This document shows, piece by piece, positions 42,221 to 49,821 of a stretch of 64,000 nt of DNA. A model generated the notes under the pieces. That model was not told where the DNA came from, ran no database searches, and saw nothing but the letters and a program-made list of their open reading frames with translations. Numbering within the stretch: position 1 is the first letter of the stretch; every line of letters begins with the position of its first letter. The stretch is taken from positions 20,643 to 84,642 of the forward strand of contig JAFPVJ010000004.1 of assembly GCA_017400135.1 (NCBI GenBank), written 5' to 3'. Position numbers and translations under genes: made by a program. This DNA comes from Bacteroidales bacterium. Its GTDB lineage: Bacteria; Bacteroidota; Bacteroidia; Bacteroidales; UBA932.

Positions 42221-44068
42221 CTACAATCGCTTCAACGTCGTGACCAGCGTCACGGCGCAGCCGGGCTCCAGGCGGGTTTCGTAGCCGCAGATCCAGGTGC
42301 CGGGATTGGGCGAATCGACTTCCTTCAGGGGCGAGTCGTAATCTTTCGGGTCGGATGACCAGATGCGGTATTCTACCGGGCCCCCTTCCGTGTGTAGCAG
42401 CATGCGGACGCCGTTCTTAGACAAGACAATGCCCTCCGAAGTCAGCGCCGGTTCAGCCTCCGACACCAAGGTCCATCGGACGGCAGCCGGGCGCTCCGCC
42501 GGGGCGGCGAGCCGGTCGCTCACTTCCAGATACCTTTCCTCACAAAGCACCACCGTTCGTTCCGCCAGTGCCAGGTCCCCCCAGAAAACGGGCGTCAGAT
42601 CCATCCGCACACCGAGACGCGCCCCTTCGGAATAGAACTCCCGGACCGTCGCCGTCCCCGCGATCCGGTGGTCGCGGCCGTTGACGGTCAAGGTGTTGTG
42701 CTGCCGGTTGTTGTAGCGGAACAACTTCCAGCGCCAGGTCTCCTGGGTCTTGTCCCAGAAGTCCTGGTGGAAAGCTTCGAAGGCCTTCTCGGTCCGGGCA
42801 TACAGTTCCGCTCCGTAATCCATCGCCCAGCGTACACCCCACGCGTCATAGACAAAGGATCCCGCGTCCATGTGCCCGTGGTTGCTGATGGCCTTGCCGC
42901 CCTTGACGGCCAGGTACTGGTCCTCCGGGCCGTCTTCCCAGCCGGTCCGCACCAGCACGACGGGCGTCTCTCCGCGTCCGGTGAACACCTTTTCCTGCGG
43001 CGCCCGGACTTGGGAGAAATCCAGTTTCGAGGCATACAGGACGAGCAGGGGCAGGAAGCGGTCGGGGAAACGGTGGTACGCTCCGTCGTGGAGCAGCCGC
43101 AACTCGTTGTACAGCAGGGAAGGATCATCCTGCCGGGCCGCGAAATACCACATCCCGGAATGCGGCGTCTCCGCCGCGGCGTTGTCATAGAAATTGAACA
43201 TCCGGTGCGTGGTGCCGCAACTGTAAAGGACATAGTAGGGCGTCCGGGCGAATCCTTCCACCTCACTCAGGCCGTAGTCAGTTCCCAGGCAGCTTTCCAT
43301 CAGGGTCAGCATGAAAGCCTCATAGACGGTGCCGTATTCCCAGTAACCCGGGCCTTCGGTGTAGTTGCCGTCCGGGCTGTAGCTGGAGACCATGGCCGGC
43401 AGGTTGGAGGACACGGCCTTCCGTATGAGTTCGCGGGAAGTCTCGGGATTGGACTCGAAGGTGGCGAGCGCCGCACAGACCAGACCGCCGTTGCAGACCT
43501 GGTTCCAGTTGTGCGTGCGCCTGTAGAACCAGGCGTCCGTGGTGTCCTTCGAAGGCTCGAAGGCAAATTCCCGCAAGGTCCGGACGACCGTGCGTCGCGT
43601 AGATGGCTTCAAGCCCCGGTAGAGCCAGTCGTAGCCCAGGCCCACGGCGGCTGCCATTTCGGCCACGTCCAGGAAATGGGACGGATTCCAGTCGGGGAAG
43701 GCGCAGACGTCCAGGATGTCCTGCTCGGCGTGCCGGAGATAGCGCTTGTCCCCCGTGAAGCGCCAGGCATAAGCGCAGCAGAAGATACGGCTCAGCGCCG
43801 AACGGGAAACGCCCAGGATGCGGCGCCCGCTGGCATCTTTCTGATATGTGAGAGGCTGGGCGCTCAAGGCGGCGTCGGCGGACGCCATGCAGGCCTCGTG
43901 CAGGAGGCTCAGCGGCTCGTTATCTCCTTGCAGGACGGCTTTCCGGACTTGGGAGAATTCGCGCCCGTCCATGATCAGCCGGGGATGCGAATGCCGGACC
44001 AGATCCTGGGCAAAGGCAGGAGCAGTCAGGACCAGGCCCAGCGTCAGGGAAAGGATCAATCGTCTCAT
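42221..44068 (-). CDS. Heparinase II/III-family polysaccharide lyase-like protein
   Basis: The 615-residue product has an SPI signal (MRRLILSLTLGLVLTAPAFAQ). An (alpha/alpha) toroid with WNQVCNGGLVCAALATFE and SYSPDGNYTEGPGYWEYGT matches the active-site region of heparinase II/III and related alginate lyases (His/Glu/Tyr set). The C-terminal beta-sheet domain carries ISNHGHMDAGSFVYDAWGVRWAMD. Such enzymes cleave uronic-acid-containing polysaccharides by beta-elimination. Substrate (heparin/heparan, alginate or other) is not determinable here. It overlaps the stop of the GH78-like gene by 4 bp, so the two are translationally coupled. Confidence 0.88.
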   Translation of the reverse strand: MRRLILSLTLGLVLTAPAFAQDLVRHSHPRLIMDGREFSQVRKAVLQGDNEPLSLLHEACMASADAALSAQPLTYQKDASGRRILGVSRSALSRIFCCAYAWRFTGDKRYLRHAEQDILDVCAFPDWNPSHFLDVAEMAAAVGLGYDWLYRGLKPSTRRTVVRTLREFAFEPSKDTTDAWFYRRTHNWNQVCNGGLVCAALATFESNPETSRELIRKAVSSNLPAMVSSYSPDGNYTEGPGYWEYGTVYEAFMLTLMESCLGTDYGLSEVEGFARTPYYVLYSCGTTHRMFNFYDNAAAETPHSGMWYFAARQDDPSLLYNELRLLHDGAYHRFPDRFLPLLVLYASKLDFSQVRAPQEKVFTGRGETPVVLVRTGWEDGPEDQYLAVKGGKAISNHGHMDAGSFVYDAWGVRWAMDYGAELYARTEKAFEAFHQDFWDKTQETWRWKLFRYNNRQHNTLTVNGRDHRIAGTATVREFYSEGARLGVRMDLTPVFWGDLALAERTVVLCEERYLEVSDRLAAPAERPAAVRWTLVSEAEPALTSEGIVLSKNGVRMLLHTEGGPVEYRIWSSDPKDYDSPLKEVDSPNPGTWICGYETRLEPGCAVTLVTTLKRL

Positions 44069-47000
44069 TCGACGGTAATTTGTCTGTCACCGATGAGGAA
44101 GGCGTGCCGGCCGGAAGAGAGTTCGTAGACGGCGGTCAGGATGCCGTTGTGCATCTCCATTCCTCGGAACTGGGCCCACCCGTTGCTGCCATGGCCCCGT
44201 TCGCCTTCCCCGACGGGAAGATAGAGCGTCGCTGAACTGTTGGCCGGCACTTCGGCGGTGTAAGCGGTCATCCGGCCCGCGCCGTCTGCCATCCAGGCGC
44301 TGCAGATCCGGCCGTATTCCGACTCAAAACTGCCCTTGAGGGAGCGGAACTCCCCGCCCGCGACGGGCTGGAGGACGAAATGCTTGTAACCGGCATCCTC
44401 TCCGGGGCTGATGCCGAGCTGATACGCGTACATCCATTCTCCCACGGCTCCGAAGTCGTCACGGTCGACGGCATCCATCGTGGCAAATAGGTCGTACGCT
44501 TCCTTCCAGCGTCCGGCACGGCTCAAGGCCGGGAGGGCGTTAGTGACCAAAGCAGGCTCTTCGGCCGGATACATCCCGGAGAGGCGCTGCCGCAGCATGC
44601 GGGCGTAGTCGCTCCGGCCCACGGCCTCGGCCATCAGGGCGGTGGTTTCCATCCCTTCGATGAAACCGGCGTCGCCGACCGCGTCCGGGGAATGGAAGGA
44701 CATCGCGTTCAGCCAGTTCATCATGGCTTCCAGGTTCTCCTCAACAATCCGGGTGTCGCCGTACTGCCTGTACATCTGCCAGGGCACCGTGCAGATCGCC
44801 CCGCTGCCCGGAAGATCCTCGGCAAGAATCTCAGACTGGCCGTCGCGCAGGGCGGTTACCCATTGGCGGAAGAGACACAGCACGTCGGCGTTGTAGCTGG
44901 CGGTGCGGCAGTAAGCCTGCACGTCGCTGTCCCAGCCTTTCCCAAGCCAGTCCGTCGGGAGAGCGAAAAGATTGCCCAGCTGGCTGCGCCGGATCTCGGC
45001 GAAGAGTTGGTTCGCCCATTCTCCGGTCTCTCCGTCCGCCGTCACGGCTTCGTAACTGCCGGTCGGAAGCGGGCAGGAGGACAGGACCAGGCCCAGGACA
45101 TTCTTCAGGGGAAGCGGCCCTTCGTGCGAGGGCAGGGTAACCTGGATATAGCGGTAGCCGCGGCAGGTCGCCCGGGGGCGGATCACGGTTTCTCCTTCCC
45201 CAGCCGCGATGTATATGTCGGTGTCCAGGGCGTTGTGGGTGGTCTCGAAGGCCAGATGGCCGGCGAGGGCGGGATTCTCTTTTTCGGAACGGAGTTGCCC
45301 GGCATAGCGGATGATCACGACGTCCCCTTTCTTGATCCATCCGGCGGGGATATGGAGCTCCGGAACGCCGACCATGCCGGTGCCCATATCGTAGATGTGC
45401 GTATGATAGTTTTCGCTGTGGGCGGGCATGCGTTCTACGGCAGTGAGGGTCTCCCGGACCCGGGCCAGCTCGTCCGTCCGGGCGGTGAGATAGGGGGAGA
45501 ACCGGCTGTCGGTGCGCACCGTCTCGGCCGGTTTCCAGCGGCTGTCGTCAAAACCGCGGTCGCTCCAGCCTCTGATGGCAGACTCGCGGTTGGCGTCGTA
45601 CCGTTCGCCCTGGCTGAAGCTGGCGGCTCGCACGGGACCTCCGTCGAAACACTTCCAGGCTTCCGGACGGGAGACGATGCTCTCCGTCGTTCCATCTTCG
45701 TAGATGAGGTCGAGACGGCAGAGGAGGCCTTGGGTACGGCCCTCGTACCAGCCATTGAAAAGTTCGGCTCCCATCGCGTTGCGGCCACTGCGGATGAGGG
45801 GCGTGACGTCGTAGGCCTGGTAGGTTACCCGCTCGCGGTACTGGCTGACGCCCGGAGCAAACCAGTCCGCTCCGATTCTCCGTCCGTTGATGTAAAAATT
45901 GTAGACGCCGATGGCGGAAGCATACAGTTTGGCTTTCCGGATCTTCTTGCCGGCCGGCGTGGAGAATTCGCTGCGCAGCAGTTTGGCTCCGCCGTAGCTG
46001 GGATCGATGGTCTCGATGATTTCCTGCTCGCTCTTGTTGATCACGACGATGTCGTTCTCGTATGCATATTGGTTGCGGTAGCGGGGAAGCCGGATGCAGG
46101 ACAGGACTTCAAAACGGCGATAAGACCCCGCGCCGGAAAACAGGGCCCCGCTCCCGCCTTCGATCCGGTAGCCCGTATAGGTCACGTCCGATTCGGCATC
46201 GGCGACGAATCCGATGGAGCAAAGGTGCGGGAAGGAGTTGGCTTCGGGGCCGGATCCGGCGGGAGAAACCGTGAACCGGGTTGGCTTCCCATCTCCTTTC
46301 GTACAAAGCGGCTGACCGTCGATTTCGAAGGCGAAGGTGCCGTCATCGACGATGAGCTTGAGCCGGTGGTCGTCCGCCGGGCCGCCTTTCAGGATGCGGT
46401 TCAGGTTACTGTCTTTGCCGATGGTCAGCAGGGGCGTGGAAGGACTGTCCTTCGGGGCGTAGCCGACCCGGTAGATGCGTATCTCGCAGCCGTCGGCCGT
46501 GCCGTAGCCGCTGAAGTCGAGGACAACCTTGAAATAGTTTTCACCGGCGAGGTTCCAGTTGTTTTGGAAGCTGTCTTTCAGCCGGAAGTCATCGGCACCC
46601 AGGATGAATCCGGCGGTCATGCCCTTGACGATGATGAAATCGGAACTGATGACAAAGCGGTGCAACGATGCCGCGTCCAGGCAGGGGCGACCGTCGCCGA
46701 TCCACTCGGCGCCCTTCCAGGCCGACAGGCGCGGGTCCATCAGTCCGGTCTCGAAACGGGAGGAAGCACTGTGGCTCCGGCCGTCTTTGTCGGTCACGGC
46801 CAGGTCCCAGTCATAGCCCATGCCCGGCTGAAGCGCCACGCCCAGGTAGCGGATGCCCGTGGAAAGGGAATCCCTTACCTCACCGCTGTCCCAGACTTCC
46901 CGCCCGTCGCTTTGGCGCCGGACGCGGATGCGATAGGAAAGCTGTCTCTGCCCTTTCTCCGCGGATTCCATTTTCCAACTGAAGGCAGGGTGTGTCTCTT

Positions 47001-47127
47001 CAATGGCGTGCGGCTCGGCCTGATGGTCCACCCGGAGATCCTTGAGGACCGTGTCGCCGGCGGCCCGGGCGGGCAGGATTCCGGAGAGAAGGATGACCAG
47101 GAGGAAGTATATTCTGCGTCCTTTCAT
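44065..47127 (-). CDS. GH78-like (alpha-L-rhamnosidase-family) protein with altered active site
   Basis: Start 47127 (MKGRRIYFLLVILLSGILPARA, SPI signal) is preferred; the in-frame ATG at 47163 lies upstream of the -7 box. Domains follow the GH78 order: N-terminal fibronectin-like (LKDLRVDHQAEPHAIEETHPAFSW), an inserted lectin-like region, the rhamnosidase N domain (YNFYINGRRIGADWFAPG), IYDMGTGMVGVPELHIP, the helical barrel and the C domain. In the barrel the usual CPQRDERLGW-type motif, which holds the general acid, reads LPTDWLGKGW (residues about 722-731), and a stretch normally following it is missing. Catalysis by the standard GH78 route is doubtful; 1020 residues in all. Confidence 0.82.
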   Translation of the reverse strand: MKGRRIYFLLVILLSGILPARAAGDTVLKDLRVDHQAEPHAIEETHPAFSWKMESAEKGQRQLSYRIRVRRQSDGREVWDSGEVRDSLSTGIRYLGVALQPGMGYDWDLAVTDKDGRSHSASSRFETGLMDPRLSAWKGAEWIGDGRPCLDAASLHRFVISSDFIIVKGMTAGFILGADDFRLKDSFQNNWNLAGENYFKVVLDFSGYGTADGCEIRIYRVGYAPKDSPSTPLLTIGKDSNLNRILKGGPADDHRLKLIVDDGTFAFEIDGQPLCTKGDGKPTRFTVSPAGSGPEANSFPHLCSIGFVADAESDVTYTGYRIEGGSGALFSGAGSYRRFEVLSCIRLPRYRNQYAYENDIVVINKSEQEIIETIDPSYGGAKLLRSEFSTPAGKKIRKAKLYASAIGVYNFYINGRRIGADWFAPGVSQYRERVTYQAYDVTPLIRSGRNAMGAELFNGWYEGRTQGLLCRLDLIYEDGTTESIVSRPEAWKCFDGGPVRAASFSQGERYDANRESAIRGWSDRGFDDSRWKPAETVRTDSRFSPYLTARTDELARVRETLTAVERMPAHSENYHTHIYDMGTGMVGVPELHIPAGWIKKGDVVIIRYAGQLRSEKENPALAGHLAFETTHNALDTDIYIAAGEGETVIRPRATCRGYRYIQVTLPSHEGPLPLKNVLGLVLSSCPLPTGSYEAVTADGETGEWANQLFAEIRRSQLGNLFALPTDWLGKGWDSDVQAYCRTASYNADVLCLFRQWVTALRDGQSEILAEDLPGSGAICTVPWQMYRQYGDTRIVEENLEAMMNWLNAMSFHSPDAVGDAGFIEGMETTALMAEAVGRSDYARMLRQRLSGMYPAEEPALVTNALPALSRAGRWKEAYDLFATMDAVDRDDFGAVGEWMYAYQLGISPGEDAGYKHFVLQPVAGGEFRSLKGSFESEYGRICSAWMADGAGRMTAYTAEVPANSSATLYLPVGEGERGHGSNGWAQFRGMEMHNGILTAVYELSSGRHAFLIGDRQITVE

Positions 47128-47150
47128 GGCGTGTCGGAGTTTGATCTTAC

Positions 47151-47158
47151 CAAAGTTA
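47151..47158 (-). promoter_or_regulatory. -7 box (TAACTTTG) for the GH78-like operon
   Basis: CAAAGTTA on the plus strand gives TAACTTTG on the minus strand, 23 bp upstream of the ATG at 47127. It would drive the GH78-like and heparinase-like genes together. Confidence 0.75.
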
Positions 47159-47222
47159 GGCATTTTTGTATTATTGTTTGAAAAAATGATTATTTTAGAG
47201 GTCGAAAATCAAATTACATGCT

Positions 47223-48086
47223 ATGAAACTTGACGGAAGAAGAGAAAGCACCAACGTGGACGACCGTCGCGGTCGTGCCGTTGCTACGGCTGGCGGAATC
47301 GGCCTGGGAGGCCTGATCCTCGTCGGATTGATTACGATGCTGCTCGGCGGCGACCCCACGGACGTCATCAAGATGGCCGGCAAGATGGGCCAGGGCCAGA
47401 CCACGACCACGCAGGAATATACGCCTTCGGCAGAGGAGGAAGAACTCGCGACCTTCGCGAAGCGTATCCTCGCCGGTACCGAAGATGTCTGGACGAAGAT
47501 TTTCGCCCAGTATGGCAAGACCTACGTTCCTCCGAAGCTGGTCCTTTTCACGGGCTCGGTCCAGTCCGCCTGCGGCGGTGCGACCTCGTCCAGCGGTCCT
47601 TTCTACTGCAGCGGCGACCAGAGCGTCTATCTGGACCTGTCCTTCTTCATGAATATGAAAAAGCAGATCGGGGCGGACGGTGATTTCGCATACGCCTACG
47701 TCATCGCGCACGAAGTGGGCCACCATGTCCAGAACCAGCTCGGCATCCTCGGACAGGCCCATCAGCAGATGTCGCGCATGAGCGAGAAGGAGAGCAATAA
47801 AGTCAGCGTGCGTCTCGAGCTGCAGGCCGACTATTTCGCCGGCGTCTGGGCGCACCACGACAACAAGCTCTTCGGTTCCCTCGAATCGGGTGACATTGAC
47901 GAAGGCCTGGCCGTCGCGGCCAAGATCGGCGATGACTATCTCCAGAAGCAGGCCTACGGCTATACGGTCCCCGAATCCTTCAACCACGGTACTTCCGCCC
48001 AGCGTTCCCGCTGGCTCAAGAAGGGCATCCAGACCGGCGACATCAACCAGGGAGACACCTTCTCCGTCAAATACGAGAACCTATAA
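47223..48086 (+). CDS. YpfJ-family neutral zinc metallopeptidase
   Basis: The 287-residue product opens MKLDGRRESTNVDDRRGRA, followed by one membrane helix (GGIGLGGLILVGLITMLLGG, about residues 22-42) and the zinc site AHEVGHHVQNQLG (HExxH near residue 160). ELQADYFAGVWAH provides the third ligand region. The FYCSGDQSVYLDLSFF segment is also typical of this family (COG2321). The domain likely faces the periplasm. The physiological substrate is unknown. It shares its upstream region with the divergent GH78-like gene. Confidence 0.92.
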   Translation: MKLDGRRESTNVDDRRGRAVATAGGIGLGGLILVGLITMLLGGDPTDVIKMAGKMGQGQTTTTQEYTPSAEEEELATFAKRILAGTEDVWTKIFAQYGKTYVPPKLVLFTGSVQSACGGATSSSGPFYCSGDQSVYLDLSFFMNMKKQIGADGDFAYAYVIAHEVGHHVQNQLGILGQAHQQMSRMSEKESNKVSVRLELQADYFAGVWAHHDNKLFGSLESGDIDEGLAVAAKIGDDYLQKQAYGYTVPESFNHGTSAQRSRWLKKGIQTGDINQGDTFSVKYENL

Positions 48087-48113
48087 ACCAATAACCAAAA
48101 TACACTTACTATT

Positions 48114-48599
48114 ATGGCATCGATTCAGGATCTTATCCTCAACGCAGTCAAGGGATCTATCGGCGGAGTCGAGATTCCTTCCAACATGACCAACCAGGTC
48201 ATCAACGGCCTCTCCGAGTCCATTCTCGGCGGTCTGACCCAGACGGCTGTCAAGCCCGGCGGCCTTGAGATGGTCAAAGCCCTCCTTACCGGCAAGCAGG
48301 CAGCGGCCACGAGCCCTGTCACCGCGCTGATCGGCAAGATTTTCTCCGGCAATGCAGCCAAGAAGCTCGGCCTCGGCTCTGCCCTGACCACGGCGCTCGT
48401 CGGCCTGCTTCCCAAGATTCTCGGCAATCTCTCTGGTATCTTCAAGGACCAGGACGGTGACGGCGACGTGGATCTCAACGACATCCTCATCGCCCTCTCC
48501 GGCAAGAAGACGCAGACTGCCACCGCCACGGCCAGCTCCGGCGGCGGCCTCCTCGGCGCAGCCACCAGCATCCTGGGCGGTATTTTCAAGAAGAAATAA
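48114..48599 (+). CDS. DUF937-like protein with one dockerin/EF-hand-type loop
   Basis: A 161-residue Gly/Ala/Leu-rich protein without signal peptide (MASIQDLILNAVKGSIGG...). Amphipathic helices with LGGLTQTAVKPGG and ALTTALVGLLPKILGNLSGIF resemble DUF937/YidB-like proteins. Residues about 112-125 read DQDGDGDVDLNDIL, a calcium-binding loop of the dockerin/EF-hand kind, present once only. The C-terminus repeats GGGLLGAATSILGGIFKKK. It follows the metallopeptidase gene by 27 bp. The function is unknown. Confidence 0.72.
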   Translation: MASIQDLILNAVKGSIGGVEIPSNMTNQVINGLSESILGGLTQTAVKPGGLEMVKALLTGKQAAATSPVTALIGKIFSGNAAKKLGLGSALTTALVGLLPKILGNLSGIFKDQDGDGDVDLNDILIALSGKKTQTATATASSGGGLLGAATSILGGIFKKK

Positions 48600-48601
48600 G
48601 A

Positions 48602-49765
48602 TTATTTTTCAATCAGTCCCAATCCGGGACGGTCGGGAAGCACCATCCGGCCGTCCCGGATTGTCATTCCCTCGAACCGGTCGTTGCTGATCAGCAGATT
48701 GCCGTCCAAATCGGCGAAATCGACGGCGGGGGAGAGGTGGGCGGCGGCGGTGCAGGCGCACGAGGTCTCCGTCATGCATCCCAGCATCACCCTCATTCCT
48801 TCGGCACGAGCGTAGGTCAGCATCTTGCGGGCCTCCAGCAGGCCGGTGCACTTCATCAACTTGATATTGATCCCGCTGAACGCGCCCTTGATGGCCGGGA
48901 TGTCCCGCAGGCGCTGGATGGACTCGTCGGCGAAGATGGGCACGGGACTGCGTTCCGTGATCCAGGCGATGTCGTCCAGCTGCTCTTTGGGCATGGGCTG
49001 CTCCACCATCACGACCCCTTTCTCTGCGAGCCAGAAGATCTCGTCGAGGGCCTTCTGCCGGTCTTTCCAGCCCTGGTTGGCATCGACGGCGAGGGGCAGG
49101 TCGGTCACGCTGCGGATGGTTTCGATCATTTCCGTGTCATTGTCCAGGCCTACCTTGACCTTCAGGATATTGAACTTCCCGGCGCATTCGAGCGTCTTTT
49201 CGCGCACGACCTCGGGCGTGTCGATGCCGATGGTGAAAGTCGTGGATGGCGCTTTGGCGGCATCCAGACCCCAGATGCGGAAAAGCGGCTGGCCCAGCAG
49301 CTGGCCGACCAGGTCGTGCAGGGCGATGTCCACGGCCGCCTTGGCCGGGGCGTCCCCTTCCGAAAGGGAATCCACGTAGGCGAGGATATCCTCGATCTGG
49401 AAAGGATCGGTGAATTGTCCCAGGTCCACCTTCTGCAGGAAGGCACAGACGCTTTCGACCGTGTGACCCAGGTAAGGCGGCATGGAGGCTTCCCCGTGGG
49501 CGGTAAAGCCGTCGTATTCGAGGCGGACCTGCACGTCCGGCGTAGTCTTGCGGGAATGGGTGGCGACCGTGAAGGTATGCTGCAACTGCAGCTCATACGG
49601 CTCCCAGCTCAACTTCATCCGCGGCGCCAGGCTCCCGGTTTTGAGCAGGTAGGGCCGGGGGGCTTTTTTGTCCGCGGCTGTATCTGTCCCGCAGCCGGTC
49701 AGTCCGGCAGCGGCGATGCCGGCACCCGCCGTCAGGCTTGTCCGGATGAAATCTCGTCTGTCCAT
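48602..49765 (-). CDS. Dipeptide epimerase (enolase superfamily), exported
   Basis: The N-terminus combines a Tat-like MDRRDFIRTSLTAGAG with a lipobox (GLTGC), so an exported lipoprotein is likely. The barrel shows the L-Ala-D/L-Glu epimerase set: LKVKVG (KxK), VDANQGW (metal Asp), VEQPMP (metal Glu), FADES (metal Asp) and NIKLMKCTG (second catalytic Lys). The enzyme would epimerise dipeptides released from peptidoglycan. The 387 residues include the lid domain. It ends 2 bp from the convergent DUF937-like gene. Confidence 0.9.
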   Translation of the reverse strand: MDRRDFIRTSLTAGAGIAAAGLTGCGTDTAADKKAPRPYLLKTGSLAPRMKLSWEPYELQLQHTFTVATHSRKTTPDVQVRLEYDGFTAHGEASMPPYLGHTVESVCAFLQKVDLGQFTDPFQIEDILAYVDSLSEGDAPAKAAVDIALHDLVGQLLGQPLFRIWGLDAAKAPSTTFTIGIDTPEVVREKTLECAGKFNILKVKVGLDNDTEMIETIRSVTDLPLAVDANQGWKDRQKALDEIFWLAEKGVVMVEQPMPKEQLDDIAWITERSPVPIFADESIQRLRDIPAIKGAFSGINIKLMKCTGLLEARKMLTYARAEGMRVMLGCMTETSCACTAAAHLSPAVDFADLDGNLLISNDRFEGMTIRDGRMVLPDRPGLGLIEK

Positions 49766-49781
49766 AGATCCTTGTTTCCTG

Positions 49782-49789
49782 CAAAGATA
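49782..49789 (-). promoter_or_regulatory. -7 box (TATCTTTG) for the dipeptide epimerase
   Basis: CAAAGATA on the plus strand, 16 bp upstream of the epimerase start on the minus strand. Confidence 0.75.
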
Positions 49790-49806
49790 GTAAAGTGTTT
49801 TTTCAT

Positions 49807-49814
49807 TATATTTG
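49807..49814 (+). promoter_or_regulatory. -7 box (TATATTTG) for GH95
   Basis: TATATTTG ends 7 bp before the ATG at 49822. Transcription would start at or next to the start codon, giving a leaderless or nearly leaderless mRNA. Confidence 0.75.
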
Positions 49815-49821
49815 TCTTACT

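Noticed and set aside
47191-47198. -7 box (TATTTTAG) for the YpfJ-family gene
   Set aside because: One mismatch to TAnnTTTG and no well-spaced -33 element; too weak to list.
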